DNA from: Paraprevotella clara YIT 11840
Lineage (GTDB): Bacteria > Bacteroidota > Bacteroidia > Bacteroidales > Bacteroidaceae
DNA length: 64,000 nt
Assembly: GCF_000233955.1 (NCBI RefSeq)
Contig: NZ_JH376597.1
Location: 248,001-312,000 of the forward strand
Direction: 5' to 3'
The notes beneath the pieces are model-generated. The model ran no database searches, had not been told where the DNA came from, and worked only from the letters and a program-made list of their open reading frames with translations. Position numbers and translations under genes: made by a program. Every line of letters starts with the position of its first letter. Positions within the stretch are counted from its first letter, which is position 1. Of the stretch, positions 9,266 to 19,700 are shown piece after piece.

Positions 9266-10762
9266 CTAAAGACGTATTTTCTTTTTCACCTTTTTCGACT
9301 CGTTTTGCAAACGGTCGAGTGCCGTCACCACATACGTATATTTCCGGCTCCCGTCCTCATAAGGCAGTTTATAGAAAGTGTTCGGCGTAATCGCCACGAT
9401 ATTCTCGGCATATTCCAAATCTATAGGCTCGCCCTCGGCAAAGCGATAAACCACATATTGACGCGCACGGTTCATCTCGCTCGTTCCGCGCGGCTCACGC
9501 CAAAACAGCATATAGCCGTCTTCCGTCCATAAAGTGGTCAGTTTGCGTACTTTCTTCGGACGCTTGTGGTCTATCCACGGCATCTCGGGCTGCAAGGCCG
9601 GATAACGGTGGTAATAGTTGCGCAACATCGTGCCATAATTTCCTTTGTTGTCCACCACTGCCTTGGCATACCATTGGCAACTGCCCTCGATGTTAGGCAA
9701 CGAACGTTGCAAAGCCATCTTGCGCTCCATCTGGTGTTTGTTCGGGTCCACGGGGTCGGCTTTGGCTACCGTACGGTCCACGTCCTGCCCGATGTAGAGA
9801 GGCCGATGTCCGGCATGCTCACTCCACCAGCGTATCAGCGTATCGTAGTCGGCCGCGGAATGCCCGATTTCCCAATACACCTGAGGGATGTTATAATCCA
9901 CCCAACCTTCTTTCACCCATTTCAACACATCGGCATAGAGATCGTCATAGTTCTGCAATCCGCGCGTATTGCTTCCCCTCTTCGGGTCGCTCTTCAAGTT
10001 ACGATAGATACCGAAAGGAGACACGCCGAACTTCACCCAAGGCTTGACGGCATGGATGCAGTCGTGCAACTGACGGATGAAAAGGTTCACATTCTCCCGT
10101 CGCCAGTCATCGCGGTTCATTCCGTTCCCGTAACGCGCATACGTCTGGTCGTCCGGAATGCGCAAACCGCTTTCGGGATAAGGATAAAAGTAATCGTCGA
10201 TATGAATGCCATCCACGTCATAACGCAACAGGATGTCCGTCACGACGTTGCAGATATAGTCCCGGTTCTCGGGCATCCCCGGATCCATAATCAGTTGTTC
10301 GCCATACCAGAAATACCGCTCAGGATGCTTTCTGTAATCATGTGTGGCAGCCAGTTCCTTCGTACCTTTCGTTTTGGCCCGGTAGGGATTGATCCAGGCA
10401 TGCAGTTCCATGCCCCGTGCATGACATTGGGCTATCATCCACTGCAACGGATCCCAGTAGGGAGAAGGCGGCGTGCCCTGCTGTCCGGTCAGATAACGGC
10501 TCCACGGCTCGAAGCTGCTGGCATAAAGCGCGTCGAACTCAGGGCGTACCTGAAACAGGATGGCATTGATACCGCACTTTTGCAGTTCATTCAACTGGTA
10601 CGTCAGCGTACGCTGCATCTCTGCCGTACCCAACCCCATAAACTGATAGTTCACACACTGTATCCATGCGCCGCGAAACTCCCGTTTGGGCGACAACTGG
10701 GCCTGAAGCGCAAAGCTGCAAAGCCACATCATCAAAAGCAAAAGTGATTTTTTATTCATCAT
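9266..10762 (-). CDS. GHL10-family (DUF187) glycoside hydrolase-like protein
   Basis: A 498-residue secreted protein, MMNKKSLLLLMMWLCSFALQAQ being the signal peptide. Residues about 28-380 form a TIM-barrel of the glycosyl hydrolase-like 10 family (YddW/DUF187): REFRGAWIQCVN, INAILFQVRPEFDALYASSFEPWSRYLTG, ELHAWINPYR, VDGIHIDDYFYP and VKFGVSPFGIYRN. The conserved Asp/Glu positions are present. The last ~110 residues look like a fibronectin-III-type beta domain. Characterised relatives act on peptidoglycan or amino-sugar glycans, but the substrate here is unproven. The frame is open a further 284 codons upstream, antisense to uvrA; I reject that extension because the signal peptide and the promoter box place the start at 10762. 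Confidence 0.85.
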   Translation of the reverse strand: MMNKKSLLLLMMWLCSFALQAQLSPKREFRGAWIQCVNYQFMGLGTAEMQRTLTYQLNELQKCGINAILFQVRPEFDALYASSFEPWSRYLTGQQGTPPSPYWDPLQWMIAQCHARGMELHAWINPYRAKTKGTKELAATHDYRKHPERYFWYGEQLIMDPGMPENRDYICNVVTDILLRYDVDGIHIDDYFYPYPESGLRIPDDQTYARYGNGMNRDDWRRENVNLFIRQLHDCIHAVKPWVKFGVSPFGIYRNLKSDPKRGSNTRGLQNYDDLYADVLKWVKEGWVDYNIPQVYWEIGHSAADYDTLIRWWSEHAGHRPLYIGQDVDRTVAKADPVDPNKHQMERKMALQRSLPNIEGSCQWYAKAVVDNKGNYGTMLRNYYHRYPALQPEMPWIDHKRPKKVRKLTTLWTEDGYMLFWREPRGTSEMNRARQYVVYRFAEGEPIDLEYAENIVAITPNTFYKLPYEDGSRKYTYVVTALDRLQNESKKVKKKIRL

Positions 10763-10861
10763 ACACGTTATTTCCGTGCAAAAATACAATAAAAATCCAT
10801 CATGCGTTTGCCAAACATTGACTAACTTTGCAAACATAAGGACAATTAACGAAAACAACTG
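10763..10861. promoter_or_regulatory. Divergent promoters for GHL10 gene and uvrA
   Basis: On the minus strand TATTTTTG (10786 down to 10779) is the -7 box for the GHL10/GT11 pair. On the plus strand TAACTTTG at 10823-10830 is the -7 box for uvrA, with a start near 10838. The -33 elements are weak on both sides. Confidence 0.65.
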
Positions 10862-13669
10862 ATGAACGACTACATACATATCAAGGGGGCGAGGGTGAAC
10901 AACCTGAAGAATATCGACCTGGACATTCCACGCAACAAACTGATTGTCATCACCGGCCTGTCCGGTTCGGGCAAGTCTTCGCTGGCATTCGACACGCTCT
11001 ACGCCGAAGGACAGCGACGTTACGTGGAAAGCCTGTCGGCTTACGCCCGGCAATTTCTCGGACGAATGAGCAAACCGGAATGCGACTACATCAAAGGCAT
11101 CCCGCCCGCCATCGCCATCGAGCAGAAGGTAAGCAGCCGTAATCCCCGTTCCACCGTAGGGACTTCCACCGAGATTTACGAATACCTGCGCCTGTTGTAT
11201 GCCCGTATCGGGCGCACTTTCTCCCCCGTGAGCGGACAGGAGGTGAAAAAAAACACCACGGAAGACGTAGTGCAGTGCATGCTCTCCTATTCCAAAGGCA
11301 CGCGCTTCACCGTACTCGCCCCGTTGCAGGTGCGTGAAGGGCGCACCCTTCAAGAGCAACTGGACAGCGACTTCAAGCAGGGTTTCTCGCGCATCGAAGT
11401 AGACGGCGAGGTCGTGCGCATAGAGGACTTCATGCTGGAACTGGCCTCGGATCCGTCGAAAGGCGAACACCGCACCATCCATCTGCTCATCGACCGCATG
11501 AGTTGCGACGACAGCAAAGATACCATCTCCCGACTGACCGACTCGGCCGAAACCGCTTTTTATGAGGGGAACGGGCAATGTATGTTGCGCATCGTTCCGT
11601 CGGGCATCCTGCACACTTTCTCCACGCGCTTCGAGGCGGACGGCATCACGTTTGAAGAACCGTCGGACAATTTATTCGCGTTCAACTCGCCGGTCGGTGC
11701 CTGCCCCGTATGCGAAGGATTCGGCCGCGTCATCGGCATCGACGAAAAGCTGGTCATCCCCAACTCGGCCCTGAGCGTGTACGACGGAGCCGTGGTCTGC
11801 TGGCGCGGAGAAAAGATGGGCGAATGGAAAACGGAGTTCTGCCGCCGGGCACAGAAGGCCGACTTCCCCATCTTCGAGCCTTATTACAAGTTGACACGGG
11901 AACAAAAGGATTATTTATGGCACGGAAAGACCGGTGCTTCATCGCCCGAAGAGGAAATCTGCATCGACAACTTCTTCAAGATGTTGGAGAAAGACCAATA
12001 CAAGATACAGAACCGCGTCATGTTGGCACGCTACCGGGGCAAAACGATCTGTCCCCAATGCCACGGCACGCGCCTGCGCCCCGAAGCCGGATACGTGAAA
12101 GTGGGCGGACGGGCCATTTCGGATCTGGTGGACCTGCCCGTCACCGAACTGAAGAAATTCTTCGACACGCTGACACTCACCGCCCACGAGGCGGAAGTGG
12201 GCAAACGCCTGCTCACCGAAATCAACAACCGCATCCGTTTCCTGCTCGACGTAGGACTGGGATACCTCACCCTGAACCGCCTGAGCAATACGCTTTCGGG
12301 CGGCGAAAGCCAACGCATCAACCTGGCCACGTCATTGGGCAGTAGCCTGGTGGGGTCGCTCTACATCCTGGACGAACCGAGCATCGGACTGCACAGCCGT
12401 GATACGGACAAACTTATCCGCGTGCTCCGGCAATTACAGCAATTAGGCAACACGGTCATCGTGGTGGAACACGATGAGGAAATCATCCGTGCGGCAGACT
12501 ATATCATCGACATCGGGCCGCAAGCCGGACGCTTGGGCGGCGAGGTGGTATTCCAAGGCGACCTGCAACAGATGCTGGCCGAGAAACCGCAGGACACGCG
12601 AAGCTACACCGTGAAATACCTGACGGGACAGGAAACCATCGCCTTGCCGGACAGCGTACGCCCGTGGACAAACTATATCGAAGTGAAAGGCGCACGGGCC
12701 AACAACCTGCGCGGAATCGACGTACGCTTCCCGCTCAACGTCATGACGGTGGTCACGGGAGTCAGTGGGTCGGGTAAGTCCACCCTCGTGCGCGACATAT
12801 TCTATCGCGCCATGAAACGGCAATTCGACGAAGTGGCCGACCGTCCGGGCGAGTTCCTCGGACTGGAAGGCGACCTGCAAATGGTAAAGAATATCGAGTT
12901 CGTGGACCAGAATCCCATCGGCAAGTCTTCGCGCAGCAACCCCGTCACCTACATCAAGGCCTACGACGAGATACGCAAACTGTTCGCCGCACAACCGCTG
13001 TCCCAACAAATGGGCTTCACGCCCGGCTTCTTCTCTTTCAACACCGAAGGCGGACGTTGCGAGGAATGCAAAGGCGAAGGGACGGTCACGGTGGAAATGC
13101 AGTTCATGGCCGACCTCGTGCTGGAATGCGAGTCGTGCCACGGCAAACGGTTCAAAAGCGACCTGTTGGAAGTGAAATTCGGCGGGCAGAACATTTATGA
13201 CGTGCTCAACATGACGGTAAACCAAGCCATCGAGTTCTTCGACGCGCACGGGCAATCCAAGATATCCAAAAAGCTCAAACCGCTGCAAGACGTGGGACTG
13301 GGCTACATCAAGTTGGGCCAATCGTCCAATACCCTTTCGGGCGGCGAGAACCAGCGCGTGAAACTGGCCTACTATCTCGGCATGGAGAAAACGGAACCGA
13401 CCATTTTCATCTTCGACGAACCGACCACGGGGCTGCATTTCCACGACATCAAACGCCTGCTGGCAGCTTTCGACGCCCTCATCCTGCGCGGCCATACGCT
13501 CGTCATCATCGAACACAATATGGACGTCATCAAATGTGCCGACCACATCATCGACCTCGGCCCGGAAGGAGGCGCGCAAGGCGGCAACGTGGTCGTGTGC
13601 GGCACACCGCACGAAGTAGCGGCCTGTCCGGACAGCTATACAGGCCGCTACCTGAAAGAAAAGCTCTGA
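10862..13669 (+). CDS. uvrA: Excinuclease ABC subunit A
   Basis: A 935-residue UvrA, the damage-recognition ATPase of nucleotide excision repair; it dimerises and loads UvrB at lesions. Two ABC modules are visible: Walker A GLSGSGKSS near 32-40 and GVSGSGKST near 633-641, with signature motifs LSGGESQRI near 478 and LSGGENQRV near 826. Zinc-binding cysteines occur at CPVCEGFG (about 281), CPQCHG (about 397) and CEECKGEG...CESCHG (about 734-760). The length matches bacterial UvrA and all key motifs are intact. Bacteroidota often carry more than one uvrA, so this may not be the only copy. It is monocistronic, with a consensus promoter upstream and a hairpin downstream. Confidence 0.96.
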   Translation: MNDYIHIKGARVNNLKNIDLDIPRNKLIVITGLSGSGKSSLAFDTLYAEGQRRYVESLSAYARQFLGRMSKPECDYIKGIPPAIAIEQKVSSRNPRSTVGTSTEIYEYLRLLYARIGRTFSPVSGQEVKKNTTEDVVQCMLSYSKGTRFTVLAPLQVREGRTLQEQLDSDFKQGFSRIEVDGEVVRIEDFMLELASDPSKGEHRTIHLLIDRMSCDDSKDTISRLTDSAETAFYEGNGQCMLRIVPSGILHTFSTRFEADGITFEEPSDNLFAFNSPVGACPVCEGFGRVIGIDEKLVIPNSALSVYDGAVVCWRGEKMGEWKTEFCRRAQKADFPIFEPYYKLTREQKDYLWHGKTGASSPEEEICIDNFFKMLEKDQYKIQNRVMLARYRGKTICPQCHGTRLRPEAGYVKVGGRAISDLVDLPVTELKKFFDTLTLTAHEAEVGKRLLTEINNRIRFLLDVGLGYLTLNRLSNTLSGGESQRINLATSLGSSLVGSLYILDEPSIGLHSRDTDKLIRVLRQLQQLGNTVIVVEHDEEIIRAADYIIDIGPQAGRLGGEVVFQGDLQQMLAEKPQDTRSYTVKYLTGQETIALPDSVRPWTNYIEVKGARANNLRGIDVRFPLNVMTVVTGVSGSGKSTLVRDIFYRAMKRQFDEVADRPGEFLGLEGDLQMVKNIEFVDQNPIGKSSRSNPVTYIKAYDEIRKLFAAQPLSQQMGFTPGFFSFNTEGGRCEECKGEGTVTVEMQFMADLVLECESCHGKRFKSDLLEVKFGGQNIYDVLNMTVNQAIEFFDAHGQSKISKKLKPLQDVGLGYIKLGQSSNTLSGGENQRVKLAYYLGMEKTEPTIFIFDEPTTGLHFHDIKRLLAAFDALILRGHTLVIIEHNMDVIKCADHIIDLGPEGGAQGGNVVVCGTPHEVAACPDSYTGRYLKEKL

Positions 13670-13702
13670 AGTCCGGCCTAAACCACCCAATAAGATAAAT
13701 AA

Positions 13703-13736
13703 GAAGCCCCTCACACATTCACCGTGCGAGGGGCTT
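13703..13736. terminator. Bidirectional terminator, uvrA / giant gene
   Basis: GAAGCCCCTC pairs with GAGGGGCTTC, and ACAC/GTGC extends it with one mismatch around a 6-base loop. It lies between the convergent ends of uvrA and the fimbrial operon and is T-rich downstream on the minus strand. Confidence 0.75.
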
Positions 13737-13761
13737 CACCAACCTTAAAATCCACTATCCT

Positions 13762-16700
13762 CTATCGGACCATGGCTTTTACCACTGTAGTCCGTCCGTC
13801 TGCACCGGCCACCTTGAAGAGATAAGCTCCTTTTGCCAGTGCGAAAGTCACTTCGCTTCCGACAGCCTCCTCTACAGCCACGGCTTTACCGTCTACCGTC
13901 ACCACGGTCACGACATCGCCGTCGTTCACACCAAACACGGTGGCCTTGCCCATGCCGGACTTCACATATATCGCATGCCGTTGGTCTGCATCCATACGTT
14001 TGAAACTCAAAGTGAAGCGTCCCTCAGCAACTCCCGCTTCCGCCGTCCGGAACGAGTAAGCCCCTTCTTTCAGGTCGGCAGCCTTGCCCGTCGCTGCATC
14101 TTTCAGCATCACATATTCATAATCTTCGGCCTCGCAATCTTCCGGAATACCGATGGAATACATACCTGCTTCCGGCAGGCTCACGCCCACGCCTATCGTA
14201 CCTTCACGGTCGATGGCCGAAAGCAACGAATAACGTCCGCCGTCGCGTACGGCAAAGATCTCAGGTTCGCCGTTGTCGTTCATCCATTTCACACCGTCGC
14301 GCGCCAAGTCGAATTCCGTTGAGGCCTCTTCCGACGGCACCGCCGTCAACTGCAACTCGTCATAGATGCCGTCGTTTTCCTCCAGGCCACGCTTACCGGC
14401 TGCGGAAGCGACATACAAGGCCAACTTCGTACTCCTCGTGTTGTGGTCTATCTCTGCCTTACGCATGCCCACCGTAAATGTTTCCGTCTCTTTCAGGGTC
14501 GCCGTCTGGGTGAATACTGCGCTGCCCACCGGGATATTGCCCTGTGTACGCTCTCCATCAGCCCCCATACCATCCGTGTAATATCCGTTATTGGCATAAC
14601 CGTAAATCACACGGCCGTATTCCATATCCTCGTAGTTCATCGTACAGAGGTAAGGCGAACCGAAGAGATTCCAGCTCATATTCTCCTTGTGGGTGAACTT
14701 GTCTCCGGTGTCGCTTGACGAACTCCAAGGACTGTTGAAGTTATACTTCTGCAACACGACATTCTTCGGTTGTCCGTCTTCCTCATAGCTTGTACCATAG
14801 AAACGGAGTTTCACGTCCTGTACCGGACTACCTTGTGCTTCGAAGAGCAAGCCTTCCGTCACGGCAGACAAATCGGCGGAAACGTCTTGCCAAGCCTTAG
14901 AATCTTTCGAAGCGAACTTGTAGTCATACTTCGCACGCTCCAGACCATTATACCTGTAAGCTTTCACGTTGCTTGCCTCGAGCCCGTCATTTCCGTTCAC
15001 GGTCATTTCCTTCAGGCGGAACGGCATGGCTACCAAATCCTTATAACCGTTTGTGGCTGTCAACTTACGTTCGGCTGCAAAGTTCCTCAAATCCACTCGC
15101 TTACCGTTGCCCCACAGGCCTGCGCCGTGTTCCAGCAACAGGAAGCCCGGATTGAACGGTGAGGAAGCCGCATAGTCGCGCTCCAATCGAAGTTCATGGC
15201 CTTCACGGACATAAACCACAGACTTACCGTGCGGATAGTCATCGTCAGTCACCGTGGCGAAGTTAACACCCTCTCCGCCGACGATATTCCAAGTTTCGAA
15301 GCAGCCGTTATCCACTTGATTACGGATACGCTTGTTACCTGCAATATCTTTCTCGTGGCCGACCATCGTCATTATCGCTTGAAGACCATCATCAGAGCCC
15401 TTGTCTATGTTCGTTTCGTCTGTTTCCTTTAACTGGTATTTCCAGTAACCGTCCGTTACATAGCCATTCTCCGAACCATTCTGGACGACATTTTGCTTTT
15501 GGCCGGTTGTAAGTCTTCCGCTGTTCACAACTGTCACATTCACGGCTTTTCCTTCACCATTCACAGTTGCCCCGTCAGCCAAGGTATTATACAAAATACC
15601 ATTTGTACCAACCAGTATCGATGCTCCGGCTGTCAGGATGGAAGTGCCCAGTATACCGTTGCCCTCTACCGAAGACGTACCCGACACCTCAAAGCCGTCC
15701 ACCACGCTTGCACCCGAGACAGTTACCCCTCCCTTCAGGGCAGAACGGTCGGCAGTTTCCAACAATCCGCTACGAGCCATTAATACCTTTTCCACCGAAT
15801 TATCCTCTGCCACAGTCTCGGTATTCATGCCTCCGTACACCTTCACACCGCCACGAGTCAAATGCAACTGCTCGTTGCTTTCCACATTCTGATGCACAAA
15901 CACATAACCATTGTTTCCAGAAGAAGTATTGGCATAAACCGTAGCCAAATCCACAGCTCCCTGCAAGTCGCTTATGGCATGTTCCCAACTGCTTCCGCTG
16001 TTGTCACTGCCGGCCACACCCTGCTTCACATAGATGTATTGACTCAGTTCCGAAGCATATTCGTATGCTCCGACATCGATTCTCTCGCCTACTACACGGT
16101 GCTTTCCGGCCAAATCCTGTTCACTACCCAAATCAGATGCCACATGTGAGGTATAGGACTCATTCCGACCTTGGTTCAGCAACGTAAAACTGGGTCGAAT
16201 GTTGTAGTCACGCTTCAATATATCATCATTATTCGGATCCACGAAGTTCGGTCCGTTCTCCAGATCTGTATTTTCAGCGTTCAACACTTTATTGCCATTG
16301 CCAGCAGTAGCTCCACTAAATCCGGCTGTTCCGCTATTCCATGCCACCGAGTTATACACTTCGGCCGAACCGTTGATACCCGCTACATTATTGTTAGCAA
16401 ACGTGGCATTCACCACCTCGACCTGACTGCTCGAAACAACATTTAATCCTGTCTCGCCATCGGCAAAAAGCGTATTGGCTATCAAAGCCCCCTCATCGGC
16501 TGCATCCGATATTTTCATGCCGAATTCGCCTGTTTTCCGGAAAGCAGAATTTTTCAGTGTAAGCTTACCGTTCCCCGAAGTCGTAGCATTTAATCCTCCT
16601 CGGGCATTCTGGAACGAAAGACCGGAAACACTCACCGGCTTACCGTTGGTAGCGACACTCAGCAAGGTGACACTTTTATCACTGCCGCCTCCTGCCAACA

Positions 16701-19700
16701 CCGTAGGCTCACCGAAATCCTGAATACCGGATTCGTTATAGGAACCGTTTACGGTCAATGCCGATACATATGTATTATCTGTTCCGCTCATGGAGATTTG
16801 GTAAGCTATGTCACCCACAATCAAGTTATTCCCCATAGTGTACGTACCGGATTTGATATGCACTTCTTTTTCAGTTTTCAAACCACCGGTAGCATTGGCC
16901 ATGGCGTTCAACGCCCCACGCAAGTCGGAAGTAGCATTGTCCCAGCTCGATCCGTCGCGCTTTCCGCTTTCCGTAGTAGCCACATACACGATATCCCGAT
17001 CAGATAGTTTCTCAGGATACTGATACTCGAACACACCGATATCTATTTTCTTAACCATTGGCTTACCGTCCGGTCCTGTCGGACCGGCATAACGGGAAGC
17101 AGTACTTTTCATATATAAAGTATTATATGATGCAAAGTCACCTGTCATCCACTCCTTATATGCCCCAGTAGCCTGAGTCATATCCGATTCTGCCGCAGCC
17201 AACTGACCATCACCGGCATCTACCAACACGGAAATCGCTACCGGTTCCCATTTCGCAGAAACCTTATTTCCCTCCGTTCCGGCCACCGTAGACGGGTCGT
17301 CGAAACGCGGACCATTGACAGCGTTGTTTTCCTGGTCAAGAAGAACAAAACCATTAGTCTGTACACCAAGTTCTACATCAAAGGCCGAATTATTGATACC
17401 CGTAGTCGCAAGATGAACAGGATTACCTGCACACTCATTACCCCACACGGCTGTGTTTGTCATTTTACTTGCATTGTTGCTTGTACTTTCCACATAAACA
17501 GCCGCATACTGTCCTGCTTTATTCCGTACAAAAGTATTGTTCATCAAGTCGACCTCTCCGATACCGCTCACCGCAACAGCACCGCCCCACGACGGGTTGT
17601 CCTCCGTTCCTATGTCCGTACCATTATTGGCCCATAACGTATTGACAGCTTTCAACCAATAGGCTTTATCTGCTCCAGCTAAATAGAGTGCACCGCCGCG
17701 AATATTCCATCCTTCACTTTCATCTACATCATTGCCTATTTCTGCATCTTCTACCGTTCCGTTTCCTGCAAAGATCGACCCTACGGATGTTACATTCGCA
17801 TTCAGTGCATACACAGCACCTCCACGCACAGCCTTATTATTCAGCAAACGACAACGAACCAACTTATAATCTACGCCTACGGTATAAATACCGGCGCCAC
17901 GGCCTACCTCCGAACGACCTTTCATCACGTTGTAAGTCTCACCATCCATAATGGTCAATCCATCCAGAGTCACACCTCCCAAATCAGATACCTGCGCATC
18001 AGCTTTGCTATACAACACATGATAAACGTTCTTTTCCTTGGCCGAAAGATTGACATGTCCCGAAAGAATCGTCGGGTGTGCCATTTCCCAAGGTTCGGTA
18101 ATACCATTCGAGTTCAAGTCTCCGCTTTCACGGGCATCCAATAAATTTAAGATGTCCGCATCAGTACTTTCTTTTAAGTCCTTCAGTTCACCTTTATTAA
18201 ATAGTTTATCCAACCCATACGAATAATTTTCCTCTCCCGAGAATCCACCGAAGATCTGCACACCTTGCGGAATTACAAATGAATTCTGGCGTTGGTTCGG
18301 CTCACCCGTTTCAGGGTCAGCGTCCTTACGTGCATTACGCGGCTTGTAAGTCCCTTCAGCCATCCATATCTCAAAATCCGTGTCCTCGCCAAAGTCGGTC
18401 GCCCTTACCTTATTAATATAATCCAAGGCTTCATCCAAAGAAGCAAGTCCCGTATAGAATGAACATCCTTTCAATTCATCTTCCCGTCCAGCCTCTTCAT
18501 TGCTCAATTCAACATTTGCCGTTAGCGACACAAAGATTCTCTTAATAATTTCACCTTCATTTCTCGGCATTCTCATACTACCACCTAAATAAGCATAAGC
18601 CCCGGCATCTATTTTCTCCAAATCCTGTGCTCCCTGTTGCTGTATGCGAGAAATTCCTTGCATATCGTAAGCAGCAACTTCATTTTTCGATTGCAATTCC
18701 TGTTGCAATACCGATGTGGTTCCTCCTTTCACCAACAGCGAGAACGGACGCGGGATGTAATAACCTTTAAAATAAAGATCTTTATCTGCTTCCATCTTAT
18801 GGTTCCCGTAATTACCCGGCAACTCATAAGTTTCTACGAAACAGTTATTGAACGGATAGAAGCCTCCTTTTCCATTTTCCTCCGTGTCAATGCCTCCAAA
18901 CAAAGCATCCTCAAATTTCTCATCCGTCACACCACTGATATTCTTGTCACTCGGAGCTGTATTCCCCCACACTACGGTATTGACCGTCAGAGCAGCACCG
19001 TCTTCCAGATAAAAACCTCCGCCTACTTCGGCAGCCTCGTTTTCTACTACTGTACCCGAAATAACATGTGCACGATTATCTTTCGTCACACCATCTTCAG
19101 CCGACAAGTACATACCGGCCCCCTTATCGGCTTTGTTCTGCATTACGCCGCAACCGGACACCATACCACCGGGCAACACGAACAATCCGCCGCCTTCGAT
19201 GGCTTCGTTGTTACGAACCACACAGTTGCGTATGTGTGCCCCCTTCGGCACGACGGCACCGCCACCACGGGTGTTGAAACTACCGCTACCGGAAGAAGCC
19301 GTAGCCAGACCGTCTTCCAAATAGACTCCGTCAAGCACCGTCTGTTTATCCAAAGCAGCCGTTCCATCCTGTCCGAACTGTACGGCATGATAACCGTTCA
19401 CCGCCTGACGGCCTCCGGCCTCATCGCTCACTGCACTCAACACAGTCATATATTGCGCAGCGTTGCGATTGTCATCATTCCAGTTTCCATCATTCTGATA
19501 TATACCGCCCACATAAGAACCTTCATTATATCCGCCCATCACGGTCACGCCTTCCGGAATCACGAACGTGTAACTCTTCGGATCGTTCGGATTAGCCAGC
19601 GTATTGGAATGATACACAGTAGTATAACTTTCATATCCGGCAATCTTCACAATCGCCGTATTACCCTCTGTCACACGCTGTCCTGCCGCATTCAGCACTT

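Noticed and set aside
10763-11614. N-terminal extension of the GHL10 frame by 284 codons on the minus strand
   Set aside because: It is antisense to uvrA, lacks domain resemblance, and lies upstream of a promoter box and a clean signal peptide at 10762.
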